Below are positions 8,709 through 16,864 of a stretch of DNA of 60,519 nt, one piece after another. Positions within the stretch are counted from its first letter, which is position 1, and each line of letters begins with the position of its first letter. Source of the DNA: Fibrobacter sp. UBA4375 (lineage in GTDB: Bacteria; Fibrobacterota; Fibrobacteria; Fibrobacterales; Fibrobacteraceae); contig DGRZ01000093.1 of assembly GCA_002391195.1 (NCBI GenBank), forward strand, positions 1-60,519. The letters run 5' to 3'. The notes under the pieces are model-generated. The model was not told where the DNA came from, did no database searches, and saw nothing but the letters and a program-made list of their open reading frames with translations. The translations under genes and the position numbers were made by a program.

Positions 8709-9530
8709 TTAGTGGTTGGTGGTTTCCACCAACATCTCGTTTATTACTTTCAAACTTTCTTCGTCCGTCTGGTCTATGCGGTGGGGCGTGACGGTGGCAT
8801 AGCCCTGTTCCAGCAGGTAGTCGTCGCTATCCTCGGGCTGCTCGTTCCACAACTTTTCACCGTCCAGCTGCCACAGGCCATTCTCGTGACCGTAGTGGTC
8901 CGTAAACATTCCAACGGCCATCTTCGCGGCCCTGAACCCCTTGAAGGTCTCGGCGGTAGCCTTTGGAAAATTCACGTTCCAGAAAACGCCCTTGGGAATT
9001 GCCCCGAAAAGACGCTCCTTCACCACCTTCGCGGCAAAATCCGCCGCAGTCTGCAACAATTCCGCACCTGTCCCCCGGAGTGAAAGGGCAATACCCGGCA
9101 CCCCCCAGAGGGCAGATTCGCGAGCACCGGCCACCGTTCCCGAATAAAGGGACGACACCCCGGAATTTTCGCCCACGTTCACTCCCGAAAAACACACGTC
9201 AAAAGCCCCTGCCAAAGGCCCTGGACCGGCCCCCTCGGTAGAAAGCCCGTAAAGGGCGAAATGCCCCAGGGCAAACTTCACGCAGTCAGCCGGCGTCCCG
9301 TCCATGGAATAGGCCCTGGCAGAACCAGCTGCCTCCCCCAGGTCCACCGCCTTCAGCGAAAGCCCGCGACGCACCGTAAAGGCGTGAGAAACCCCGCTCT
9401 GCTCATGCTCCGGAGCAAAGACGAACACCTCCCCGTAAGGGGAAAGGGCACGTGCCAAAGCGCAAATATTCTCGCTCTGAACACCGTCGTCGTTGGTGAT
9501 CAGAATGCGGGGTTTCGGGGAATCTTGCAT
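8709..9530 (-). CDS. surE: 5'/3'-nucleotidase SurE
   Basis: 273 residues. The N-terminal motif ILITNDDGV (metal-binding D14 and D15), the EQSGVSH segment and the F-S-G-V-N-V-G-E-N motif identify a SurE survival-protein phosphatase, which dephosphorylates nucleoside monophosphates in a divalent-metal-dependent way. Length is normal for the family. Start ATG 9530 places the family motif at the N-terminus. A TATCTTTT element ends 7 nt upstream within a symmetrical divergent promoter shared with the next gene, and there is no clear ribosome site. It is the first gene of a surE-gyrA transcription unit. Confidence 0.93.
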   Translation of the reverse strand: MQDSPKPRILITNDDGVQSENICALARALSPYGEVFVFAPEHEQSGVSHAFTVRRGLSLKAVDLGEAAGSARAYSMDGTPADCVKFALGHFALYGLSTEGAGPGPLAGAFDVCFSGVNVGENSGVSSLYSGTVAGARESALWGVPGIALSLRGTGAELLQTAADFAAKVVKERLFGAIPKGVFWNVNFPKATAETFKGFRAAKMAVGMFTDHYGHENGLWQLDGEKLWNEQPEDSDDYLLEQGYATVTPHRIDQTDEESLKVINEMLVETTNH

Positions 9531-9537
9531 GCGCCCT

Positions 9538-9562
9538 AAAAGATAGCAAAAAACTATCTTTT
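9538..9562. promoter_or_regulatory. Symmetrical divergent promoter surE / trmH-type gene
   Basis: Perfect 9-bp inverted repeat AAAAGATAG and CTATCTTTT around an A-tract of six. Each arm reads TATCTTTT, a TAnnTTTG-like element, pointing at one gene; the two start codons lie only 36 nt apart. Two minimal promoters back to back is the simplest reading, and an operator or shared site is possible. Confidence 0.55.
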
Positions 9563-9566
9563 GGAC

Positions 9567-10316
9567 ATGTACACGGAACCGAAATTTTTGGCCATGAAGG
9601 ACAAGTCCAAGGCCAAACGCATGGCCGAACTCCTGCGGGTCATCATCTTGCAGCTGGGCGACGACGTGCCCCGCGCCAAGCGGGAATTCGAGACCTACGC
9701 CGGCTGGATGAAACTGCCCGAAGGAGAACGCCTAGTAGGCAAGAACCAGGCCCAGATGATTGACCTGTACAAGACCTTCCGCACGCGGGCGGGCCTCGGG
9801 TTCGAACGGGATGTTTACCTGGAGCAGGAACCGGGGGACCGCGAAACTCCGAACGAGAAGCCCATCCCCTTCGCCGTGCTGGTACACAACCTGCGGAGCG
9901 CCTTCAACGTAGGCTCCATCATCAGGAGCACGGACTGCTTCGGCCTCGAAGGAGTCCACCTAAGCGGCTACAGTTGCGGCCCCGACCACGTGACGGTAAA
10001 AAGTGCCGCCCGGGGCTGTCAGGAATGGATTCCCATCAAGCGCTGGGAAAGCCCCATGGACTGTATCAAGTGGCACAGGGAAAACGGCTACGAAATCATC
10101 GCGCTTGAAACCGGCGAAGACATTCCAAGCATTACCGAAGTGAAATGGCCCGAAAAGGGGCTCATCATCCTCGGGAACGAGGAACTGGGAATCGCCCCCG
10201 AACTCATGGAACAGGCCACCCTGAAGGTGACAATCCCCATGGCAGGGCGCAAGGCCAGCATGAACGTGGCAGGAGCATTCGCCATCATGGCGTTCTGCTT
10301 GAGGAACAGAAATTGA
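9567..10316 (+). CDS. TrmH/SpoU-family RNA 2'-O-methyltransferase
   Basis: 249 residues from ATG 9567; a TTG six bases earlier is possible but lies inside the promoter palindrome. The N-terminal 90 residues are a charged helical extension. The C-terminal SPOUT knot shows all three SpoU motifs: N-V-G-S-I-I-R-S-T-D-C-F-G, L-G-N-E-E-L-G-I, and I-P-M-x-G-x-x-x-S-M-N-V-A. Such enzymes transfer a methyl from S-adenosylmethionine to a ribose 2'-OH of tRNA or rRNA; the exact target cannot be told from sequence. There is no ribosome site, and the promoter-like element ends 4 nt before the ATG, suggesting a leaderless mRNA. Confidence 0.87.
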   Translation: MYTEPKFLAMKDKSKAKRMAELLRVIILQLGDDVPRAKREFETYAGWMKLPEGERLVGKNQAQMIDLYKTFRTRAGLGFERDVYLEQEPGDRETPNEKPIPFAVLVHNLRSAFNVGSIIRSTDCFGLEGVHLSGYSCGPDHVTVKSAARGCQEWIPIKRWESPMDCIKWHRENGYEIIALETGEDIPSITEVKWPEKGLIILGNEELGIAPELMEQATLKVTIPMAGRKASMNVAGAFAIMAFCLRNRN

Positions 10317-10455
10317 CAGCAAAGACAGCTCCAACCGAGAAGTAATCGGATTTCCGTCCGTTTAGAACAAAGAAGCACCTGCATCCCCCTCTTTGTCACT
10401 CCGGCTCCGGGTCGGGGTGATATGAGTTTGAGGCGAGGATGACAACGAAAAAAAA

Positions 10456-11868
10456 TCAAACATTCATCAAGTGACGACGCCACTTGCCGCCAACCCAACG
10501 ACGCCAGAAAATAATGGGCGCGGTACTGTAGACCGCCACCACCGCAATCCAGGCGTAATGGGCCGGCAGTTGGAACACATAAGCGGAAAGATAAAGCGCT
10601 CCCGCCACGCACCAGTTCATGATGGCGCTGGCGAACATGACCCACAAAGTATCCCCCGCCCCACGCAAGGCCCCTGCATAGATGACTAACAGCACCTCCA
10701 CAAAAATATACAGGGAGGCAAACCGGAGCATAAAAATACTCATGGGGCGCGCCGCATCAAAAATGGCCATAGCTTCCGCCGAAGCCTCCGCTATGTCGGG
10801 CCTGAAAATGTCGGTCAGCACGCCCGGCAAGAACACGAACAGCACTCCGGTAATCAAGGAATAGCCCCACCCTAAGCGCAACCCCGAGTAAGTAGATCGC
10901 GTAGCGGCAGCGACATTCTTCGCCCCCACGTAACGGCCCACAAGGCTTGTGGACGCGACCTCCAACCCCATCAGGGGAACGTAGGCCACCATATCCCAGT
11001 TGAACATGACCGACGACGCCGTGGCGGGTTCGGGTCCAAGAGCGTGGAACATGAGAATCAACAGCTGGAACGCCGACATGTTCAAGAACATCTCCACTCC
11101 CGACGGAATCCCCCGCTGCAAGAGTTCTCGGGTCAAGGGCCAGCTAAAAGCAAAAGAGGAACGGGTACCAAAACGGCTGTTGTAGGACTTGCCGAAAAAC
11201 TTTGCAAACAAAATAATGGTTGAAACCGCGTTCCCGATAAGGGTTCCATAGGCCGCCCCCGCCACACCCAAAGCGGGAATCGGGCCAAAACCATAGATTA
11301 GCACGAAGTTACAGGCCACGTTCACGATCATGCCCACAAATGCCGCCTTCATCACGATTTTCGTCTCGCCGATACCGCTAAAGAAACAGGGCGCCACGTT
11401 CCGCACCAGGTTGATGATACCGCCAAACATCAGAATGTTAAAGTAGGTTTTCTGATATTGCAGTTGGTCGGCAGCCAGATGTTCCAGACCAAAAATGACG
11501 TGGCCCACGGGAATGGTCAGATACAAAATAGGCACGCACACCAACGACACGTACAGGGCCTGCATAAAGACCTTGGCACATTCCCCATGGCGTTTTGCCC
11601 CCAGACGCTGGGCCACCATGGCAGTGGTGTAACTGATGGCCCCCGTAAAGAACATGGTGAGCGCCAGTTGCACCGCGCCAGCTCCCAGGGCCGCGTTCAT
11701 TTCGGCAGGACCCAGTTTCGATAGGAACAGACGGTCGATAAAGGTCATGAAGGTGTCAAAAGACATGGACAGGAGCATGGGGAGTGCCACCACCAGCACA
11801 TCCTTCACGTCGCCATTTTTCTTGAATTTTGACGGCCTATAGAACTTATTGAGTATCGCACCGACCAT
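10456..11868 (-). CDS. MATE-family multidrug/Na+ or H+ antiporter
   Basis: 470 residues from ATG 11868 (a TTG at 11880 lies inside the promoter element). About 12 hydrophobic helices are arranged as two six-helix halves. The first half shows the MATE-like A-L-P-M-L-L-S-M-S-F-D and D-R-L-F-L-S-K-L-G-P segment. The A-L-R-G-A-G-D-T-L-W motif in the second half is typical of MATE proteins. The protein would export drugs or toxic metabolites across the inner membrane using an ion gradient; its substrate is unknown. It is divergent from ffh with 42 nt between start codons. Confidence 0.9.
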   Translation of the reverse strand: MVGAILNKFYRPSKFKKNGDVKDVLVVALPMLLSMSFDTFMTFIDRLFLSKLGPAEMNAALGAGAVQLALTMFFTGAISYTTAMVAQRLGAKRHGECAKVFMQALYVSLVCVPILYLTIPVGHVIFGLEHLAADQLQYQKTYFNILMFGGIINLVRNVAPCFFSGIGETKIVMKAAFVGMIVNVACNFVLIYGFGPIPALGVAGAAYGTLIGNAVSTIILFAKFFGKSYNSRFGTRSSFAFSWPLTRELLQRGIPSGVEMFLNMSAFQLLILMFHALGPEPATASSVMFNWDMVAYVPLMGLEVASTSLVGRYVGAKNVAAATRSTYSGLRLGWGYSLITGVLFVFLPGVLTDIFRPDIAEASAEAMAIFDAARPMSIFMLRFASLYIFVEVLLVIYAGALRGAGDTLWVMFASAIMNWCVAGALYLSAYVFQLPAHYAWIAVVAVYSTAPIIFWRRWVGGKWRRHLMNV

Positions 11869-11877
11869 ATTGGGCGA

Positions 11878-11903
11878 CAAATATAGTTTTTTTTCTATCT
11901 TTG
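11878..11903. promoter_or_regulatory. Divergent promoter MATE gene / ffh
   Basis: Leftward TATATTTG (11885-11878) and rightward TATCTTTG (11896-11903) flank a T-tract; together they form an imperfect palindrome like that at surE. They end 9 nt and 7 nt before the respective ATGs. Both match TAnnTTTG exactly. Confidence 0.6.
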
Positions 11904-11910
11904 TGCTACT

Positions 11911-13272
11911 ATGTTTTCACAGCTGACTGACTCTCTAGAATCTACTCTCAAGAACCTGCGCGGGCAGGGCAAGCTCACCGAAGAAAATGTCGCCGAATCG
12001 TTGCGCGAAGTGCGCCGCGCCTTCCTCGAAGCCGACGTGAACTTCAACGTGACCCGCGACTTCGTAAAGGCCGTCAAGGAAAAGGCCATGGGCTCCGAAG
12101 TGCTTACCTCGGTGACTCCCGGCCAGCAGATTGTGAAAATCATCCACGACGAACTCGTGGCCGTGATGGGTGGCGAAACCAAGGAAATCAACCTCTCGGG
12201 CCCCGCTCCGGTGGGCATCATGATGGTGGGTCTACAGGGTTCCGGTAAGACCACCTTCGCCGGCAAAATCGCCCTCTGGATGCGCAGCAAAAAGAAGAGG
12301 AAGCCGCTCCTGGTGGCCGCCGACGTGTACCGCCCCGCCGCTATCAAGCAGTTGCAGGTGCTGGGCAAATCTATCGGCATTCCCGTTTACGACGAAGGCC
12401 AGGGCAATCCGGTCGAAATCATCAAGCACGGTTACCAGTACGCCAAGGACAACGGCTTTGACTTAGTGATTTACGATACCGCAGGCCGCTTGCAGATCGA
12501 CGAAGAGTTGATGCAGGAACTCGAAAAGGCCCGCGACGCCGTTCACCCGGATGAAATTTTGTTCGTGGCTGACGCCATGATCGGTCAGGAAGCGGTGAAC
12601 GTGGCAGAGACCTTCTGGAACCGTCTGAACTTTACGGGCGTTTGCCTTTCGAAGATGGACGGCGACACCCGCGGCGGTGCAGCACTCAGCATCAAGAAGA
12701 TGACAGGCGTGCCTATCTGCTTTATCGGTGTCGGCGAAAAGCTCCCCGAAATTGAACTGTTCCACCCCGACCGTATGGCCAGCCGAATCCTCGGCATGGG
12801 CGACGTGGTGAGCCTCGTGGAAAAGGCCCAGCAGGTCATCGACGAAAAAGACGCCAAGGACCTGAAGAAGAAGATTCTCAACAACACCTTCGACCTGAAC
12901 GATTTCTTGAACCAGTTGCGCACCATCAAGAAGCTCGGCCGCATCAAGGACATTCTGAGCCTGATTCCGGGCCTGAACAAGCTCCCCATCGACCAGATTG
13001 ACGAAAAGGAACTGGTTTATGTGGAAGCCGTGCTCAGCTCCATGACGCCCAAGGAACGCAAGAAACCGCAGATTCTGGACGGCAGCCGCAAGGCACGCGT
13101 AGCCAAGGGTTCCGGCACCGAAATCGGTCGCGTGAACGCCGTGCTCAAGCAGTACGAAACCATGAAGGAAATGTTCAAGAAGGTGGGCGATTTTGCCCGC
13201 AAGCAGAACAACGGCGGACAAGTAGGGAGCAACTATACCCCGCCCAAGCAAAAGAAAAAGAAAAAACGATAA
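11911..13272 (+). CDS. ffh: Signal recognition particle protein Ffh
   Basis: 453 residues with N, G and M domains. G-domain motifs: GLQGSGKTT (residues 107-115), D-V-Y-R-P-A-A, D-T-A-G-R, S-K-M-D-G-D-T-R-G-G. The Met-rich M domain is followed by a Gly/Asn linker and a KKKKKK tail. Ffh binds signal peptides and 4.5S RNA and delivers ribosomes to FtsY at the membrane. Many bacteria place ffh directly before rpsP-rimM-trmD-rplS; here that cluster lies 3.6 kb downstream, split off by glnA and a GGDEF gene. There is no ribosome site; TATCTTTG ends 7 nt before the ATG. A strong terminator follows. Confidence 0.96.
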   Translation: MFSQLTDSLESTLKNLRGQGKLTEENVAESLREVRRAFLEADVNFNVTRDFVKAVKEKAMGSEVLTSVTPGQQIVKIIHDELVAVMGGETKEINLSGPAPVGIMMVGLQGSGKTTFAGKIALWMRSKKKRKPLLVAADVYRPAAIKQLQVLGKSIGIPVYDEGQGNPVEIIKHGYQYAKDNGFDLVIYDTAGRLQIDEELMQELEKARDAVHPDEILFVADAMIGQEAVNVAETFWNRLNFTGVCLSKMDGDTRGGAALSIKKMTGVPICFIGVGEKLPEIELFHPDRMASRILGMGDVVSLVEKAQQVIDEKDAKDLKKKILNNTFDLNDFLNQLRTIKKLGRIKDILSLIPGLNKLPIDQIDEKELVYVEAVLSSMTPKERKKPQILDGSRKARVAKGSGTEIGRVNAVLKQYETMKEMFKKVGDFARKQNNGGQVGSNYTPPKQKKKKKR

Positions 13273-13315
13273 TAATGACTAGGGAGGGCATAGCCCTCAT
13301 CCACAAAAAAATTGT

Positions 13316-13343
13316 AAAAAGACCCCTAACGGGTCTTTTTTTT
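13316..13343 (+). terminator. Terminator of ffh
   Basis: AAAAAGACCC, loop CTAAC, GGGTCTTTTTTTT: a GC-rich stem with a long T-run. The rest of the 222-nt gap up to glnA is AT-rich, with a plausible AAAGGA ribosome site for glnA. Confidence 0.85.
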
Positions 13344-13494
13344 ATAGCCGAAACGGGCATTTTTCGGCAAAATTACAAAATCTGTAATTTTTCGTTGCTT
13401 GGTGATACTTTTTGCGAAATAAAATGATAGATTAAGAAAATCAATAGCAAATCTATTTACAATTTTTGAATAAAACCAACAAAAAGGAAAATCA

Positions 13495-14994
13495 ATGGCT
13501 ACAATCGACATGTCCGCAAACGCCCTCGTCACGGCCCTCAAGAAACCCCGTGACAAATTCACCAAGGAAGATATCAAGAAGTTCATCCGTGCAAATGACA
13601 TCCGTCACGTGAACTTCATGTACGCCGGCGGCGACGGCCGCCTCAAGACTCTCAACTTCGTGGTAAACGACGCCGACTACCTGGACGAAATCCTCAGCTG
13701 CGGCGAACGCGTGGACGGTTCCTCGCTGTTCAGCTACATCGAAGCCTCCTCCTCCGACCTGTACGTAGTGCCCCGCTTCTCCACGGCCTTCATGGACCCG
13801 TTTGCCACCCTCCCCACCCTCTGCCTGCTCTGCAGTTTCTTCAACAAGGACGGGCAGCCGCTGGAATCTTCTCCGGAATACACCCTCCACAAGGCCTGCG
13901 AAGCCTTCAAGAAGGAGACCGGCATGGAATTCCAGGCCATGGGCGAACTGGAATACTACGTAATCGCCGACGACACGGGCGAGTTCCCTGCCGTTGACCA
14001 GAAGGGCTACCACGAATCCGCCCCGTTTGCCAAGTTCAACGAGTTCCGCCAAAAATGCATGCTCTACATCGCCCAGGCCGGCGGCCAGATCAAGTACGGC
14101 CACAGCGAAGTGGGCAACTTCACCCAAGACGGCAAGCTCTACGAGCAGAACGAAATCGAGTTCCTCCCCTGCCCCGCCGAAGACGCCGCCAACCAGCTCA
14201 CCATCGCCAAGTGGATGATCCGCAACCTGGGCGCAGAATTCGGTCTCGACGTGACGTTCGCCCCGAAGATTACCGTGGGCAAGGCCGGTTCGGGCCTGCA
14301 CATCCACATGCGCATCATGAAGGACGGCAACAACCAGATGCTCAAGAACGGAGTCATCAGCGATACCGCCCGCCGCGCCATCGCAGGCATGATGAAGCTC
14401 GCCCCCTCCATCACCGCCTTCGGCAACCAGAACCCCACCTCTTACCTGCGCCTGGTGCCCCATCAGGAAGCCCCCACCAACGTGTGCTGGGGCGACCGCA
14501 ACCGCTCCGTGCTGGTACGCGTACCGCTGGGCTGGGCATCCAAGACCGACCTCTGCAAGATTGCGAACCCGAACGAAAAGGGCACAAGCTACGACACCCA
14601 CCAGAAGCAGACCGTGGAAATGCGTTCCCCGGATGCATCCGCCAACGTCTATCTGCTCATGGCCGGCCTCTGCGTGGCTTGCCGCCACGGCCTTAGCCTC
14701 AAGGACGGCCTGAAGGTGGCCGAACAGACCTACGTGAACGTGAATATCCACAAGAAGGAAAACGCGAAGCTGTTGAGCAAGCTGGACACGCTGCCTGACA
14801 GTTGCTGGGCCAGCGCCGACTGCCTTGCCAAGCAGCGCAAGGTCTACGAGGAATTCGGCGTGTTCAGCCCCGCCATGATCGACGGTATCATCGACCAGCT
14901 GAAGGCCTTCAAGGACAAGACGCTCCGCGCCCAGGTCACCAAGTCCAAGACCGCCATGCAGAAGCTGGTGAAGACATACTTCTACTGCGGGTAA
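13495..14994 (+). CDS. glnA: Glutamine synthetase (type I family)
   Basis: 499 residues. Recognisable type I motifs: M-G-E-L-E-Y-Y (metal glutamates), E-Q-N-E-I-E-F, G-S-G-L-H-I-H (ATP-site His), T-S-Y-L-R-L-V-P followed by E-A-P and N-R-S, and the M-R-S-P-D-A-S-A-N-V-Y-L motif near the C-terminus. It would make glutamine from glutamate, ammonia and ATP. The usual C-terminal adenylylation Tyr segment is not evident, so regulation by adenylylation is doubtful. The motifs are divergent enough that a gamma-glutamyl ligase relative is a minor alternative. ATG 13495 has AAAGGA upstream. It is monocistronic, ending at the bidirectional terminator 15035-15068. Confidence 0.87.
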   Translation: MATIDMSANALVTALKKPRDKFTKEDIKKFIRANDIRHVNFMYAGGDGRLKTLNFVVNDADYLDEILSCGERVDGSSLFSYIEASSSDLYVVPRFSTAFMDPFATLPTLCLLCSFFNKDGQPLESSPEYTLHKACEAFKKETGMEFQAMGELEYYVIADDTGEFPAVDQKGYHESAPFAKFNEFRQKCMLYIAQAGGQIKYGHSEVGNFTQDGKLYEQNEIEFLPCPAEDAANQLTIAKWMIRNLGAEFGLDVTFAPKITVGKAGSGLHIHMRIMKDGNNQMLKNGVISDTARRAIAGMMKLAPSITAFGNQNPTSYLRLVPHQEAPTNVCWGDRNRSVLVRVPLGWASKTDLCKIANPNEKGTSYDTHQKQTVEMRSPDASANVYLLMAGLCVACRHGLSLKDGLKVAEQTYVNVNIHKKENAKLLSKLDTLPDSCWASADCLAKQRKVYEEFGVFSPAMIDGIIDQLKAFKDKTLRAQVTKSKTAMQKLVKTYFYCG

Positions 14995-15034
14995 TGAAAT
15001 GGGCGCAAAAAATGCGCCTCAAGGTTCCGATTAT

Positions 15035-15068
15035 AAAAAAGGCTCCGGGTTTGTCCGGAGTCTTTTTT
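15035..15068. terminator. Bidirectional terminator glnA / GGDEF gene
   Basis: AAAAAAGGCTCCGG, TTTGT loop, CCGGAGTCTTTTTT lies between convergent genes and carries an A/T-run on both sides, so it can stop transcription from either direction. Its right end reaches the stop of the leftward gene. Confidence 0.85.
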
Positions 15069-16390
15069 CAGGATTGTTTCAACTTTTTCTTGCGGGAATA
15101 CATCTGCTGGTCGGCGCGTTCGAACACCTGGGCCACATTCCTGTCCTTGGCAGGCTCAAAGCAGGCCATGCCGCAGGCCACCACCACGCCACCCTTTTTC
15201 TGGTTCTCCTGAACGATTCCGTCAATCTGTTCCTGGAGGTCTTCGCGCCTCTTGTAGTCGAAGTCCCGAAGAATGACCGCAAACTCGTCGCCGCCTATGC
15301 GGAACACCGGGCTGTGCTTGAAGATTTCGCAAACCAGCTTGGCCGCCCCGCAAATATATTCGTCTCCGGCCTTGTGCCCCTTGGTGTCGTTCACCTCCTT
15401 GAGGCCGTTTACGTCGCAGACGGCAACGGCAAATTCCTGACAGGCGCCGGACTGTATTTCATGGTCCAGCCTGGTCTCGAATTCCACGAAGGCGTTCTTG
15501 TTCTTGACTCCCGTAAGGCTGTCCCTGTGGGATTTTTCAAGGGCTAGGCTCAGGGCCTCGGAAAACTCGTGCTCCCTGCGGACCTGGGCGTCGATGTTGC
15601 TCACCGCAATAACAATATGTTCATCGCCAGATGCCACCGCCTTCATGTTCATGTACGTGGGAACGCCGTGGACCAGCAGACGGTAGGTGTAAGAGAAACT
15701 GCCGCTGTTGTCCAATTCCTTCAGTAGGGTATCCTTCACGAGAACCGCCGAAAGCAGTTCCCGGTCTTCTTCGTAGATGACCCTCTGCAAGTTTTTCTGG
15801 CAATCGCCCCAAAAATCATCCCCGCTTTCTTCGATAGCCAGTTCCTTGTAAAATTCCTTGGCCTTGTATTCCGCATAGTGGTCGGTCTTGCGGTTCACGC
15901 GGTAGATGGTGACGTACTGGTTTGCAAGGGCCAGGGCGATTTGCCCGTAGGTGGCTCTCTTGGTAGTTTCTTGCTCCAGCTTCTTTTGCTGCCTGACCAG
16001 GGAGTCTACGTTGCAGACGCCCACCACCAGGTAGTTCTTGTCGCCGAACTGGATGTGGACCGACTTCAGGGTGTACCAGGTGGGTTGCCCGTCAATCAGC
16101 AAGCGGTAGTTCAAGGTGAAGGGGCTGCCGTCAGCCGTCTCGGTGAGCACGTTTTCCTTGGTCAGTGCCCTGGAAAGCATGCCCTGGTCCGCCTCGAAGA
16201 CCACGTTCTTCAAGTTTTTCTGCACATCTCCCCAGAACTCGTTGCCGGAGTAGTCCAGCTGCAGTTGGCGGTAACCGCCACGGGAGGAATACTCCGCATA
16301 ACGGTCCGTCTCGATATCTACAAAGTACACGCTCTCGTAATCCAGGGAAAGCGCCATAGCCATTTCAGAAAAAGACTGGGTTCCGTCCAT
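15068..16390 (-). CDS. Diguanylate cyclase with two PAS-like sensor domains
   Basis: 440 residues, no transmembrane segments. Two homologous sensor repeats occupy about 14-130 and 148-265 (each with Y-A-E-Y, F-W-G-D-x-Q-K-N-L and a Y-R-L-L strand), followed by a helix and a GGDEF domain about 285-435. The active site is R-I-G-G-D-E-F, intact, with the D-S-L-T-G-V-K-N entry motif, so it should make cyclic di-GMP. No HD-GYP or EAL domain is attached. The PAS-like repeats presumably sense a small cytoplasmic ligand, identity unknown. Start ATG 16390: TAGATTTT ends 5 nt upstream and there is no ribosome site. Confidence 0.88.
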   Translation of the reverse strand: MDGTQSFSEMAMALSLDYESVYFVDIETDRYAEYSSRGGYRQLQLDYSGNEFWGDVQKNLKNVVFEADQGMLSRALTKENVLTETADGSPFTLNYRLLIDGQPTWYTLKSVHIQFGDKNYLVVGVCNVDSLVRQQKKLEQETTKRATYGQIALALANQYVTIYRVNRKTDHYAEYKAKEFYKELAIEESGDDFWGDCQKNLQRVIYEEDRELLSAVLVKDTLLKELDNSGSFSYTYRLLVHGVPTYMNMKAVASGDEHIVIAVSNIDAQVRREHEFSEALSLALEKSHRDSLTGVKNKNAFVEFETRLDHEIQSGACQEFAVAVCDVNGLKEVNDTKGHKAGDEYICGAAKLVCEIFKHSPVFRIGGDEFAVILRDFDYKRREDLQEQIDGIVQENQKKGGVVVACGMACFEPAKDRNVAQVFERADQQMYSRKKKLKQS

Positions 16391-16395
16391 GGCCT

Positions 16396-16403
16396 AAAAT
16401 CTA
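16396..16403 (-). promoter_or_regulatory. Putative -7 element of the GGDEF gene
   Basis: TAGATTTT read leftward, ending 5 nt before the ATG at 16390; same geometry as the other predicted leaderless genes. Confidence 0.4.
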
Positions 16404-16513
16404 TATCTTTTCTACAAGGGTGGCGGGTACCCCCCAAAAAAACGGGGTTTTAGGGGTGTCCCCTAGGAGAGGGGGTGATGGAGGACGCGAAAAGCCACGA
16501 TGAAAGCGGATAG

Positions 16514-16625
16514 GAGATCCCCGCCTGCGCGGGGATGACAAGGTGGTGGCGGGGATGACGAGGTGATGGCGGGGATGACAAGGTGGTGGCGGGGATGACA
16601 AGGTGGTGGCGGGGATGACAAGGTG
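16514..16625. repeat. Hairpin repeat followed by ~20-bp tandem repeats
   Basis: A GATCCCCGCC-TGCG-CGGGGATGACA hairpin (16514-16540) is followed by four 20-bp units (AGGTGGTGGCGGGGATGACA) at 16541-16620. Each unit repeats the right arm and tail of the hairpin. This is the main content of the 474-nt gene-free gap 16391-16864, along with the rpsP promoter region. Confidence 0.8.
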
Positions 16626-16764
16626 GGCTGAGCGGCCGAAATCAGGGGGAGACTTCCCCCTTTGGAGTAAAAAAGGACTAGTTTCGTGTCAAAATTGGCG
16701 ATTTTCGACCAAAATCATCAATTTTTGGGTGTTTAGACCTTGCTGGCAGGCTGTTAATTTATCT

Positions 16765-16800
16765 GTAAAGAACGGAAAAATTTTACATTCCGTCCTTTAC
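16765..16800. promoter_or_regulatory. Inverted repeat upstream of rpsP promoter
   Basis: GTAAAGAACGGAA (16765-16777) and TTCCGTCCTTTAC (16788-16800) match at 12 of 13 positions with a 10-nt AT spacer. The right arm ends 18 nt before the TATATTTG element, where a -33 box would sit. It could be an operator or enhancer for ribosomal-protein expression. Confidence 0.4.
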
Positions 16801-16818
16801 ACACAAGGTTTTTGTTGT

Positions 16819-16826
16819 TATATTTG
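16819..16826 (+). promoter_or_regulatory. TATATTTG -7 element of rpsP
   Basis: Exact TAnnTTTG. Unlike the leaderless set it lies 38 nt before the ATG and the leader carries an AAGAGG ribosome site, as expected for a strongly translated ribosomal protein gene. Confidence 0.5.
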
Positions 16827-16864
16827 GCCCCAAAAAGAAACAATCAACCCTAAAAGAGGTTAAA

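Noticed and set aside
13492..14751. 419-codon open frame antisense to glnA, and similar frames opposite dapA and ffh
   Set aside because: Codon-bias shadows; the sense genes are secure.
16541..16620. Possible CRISPR or iteron array
   Set aside because: The 20-bp units are contiguous with no spacers and derive from the hairpin family; no replication genes are nearby.
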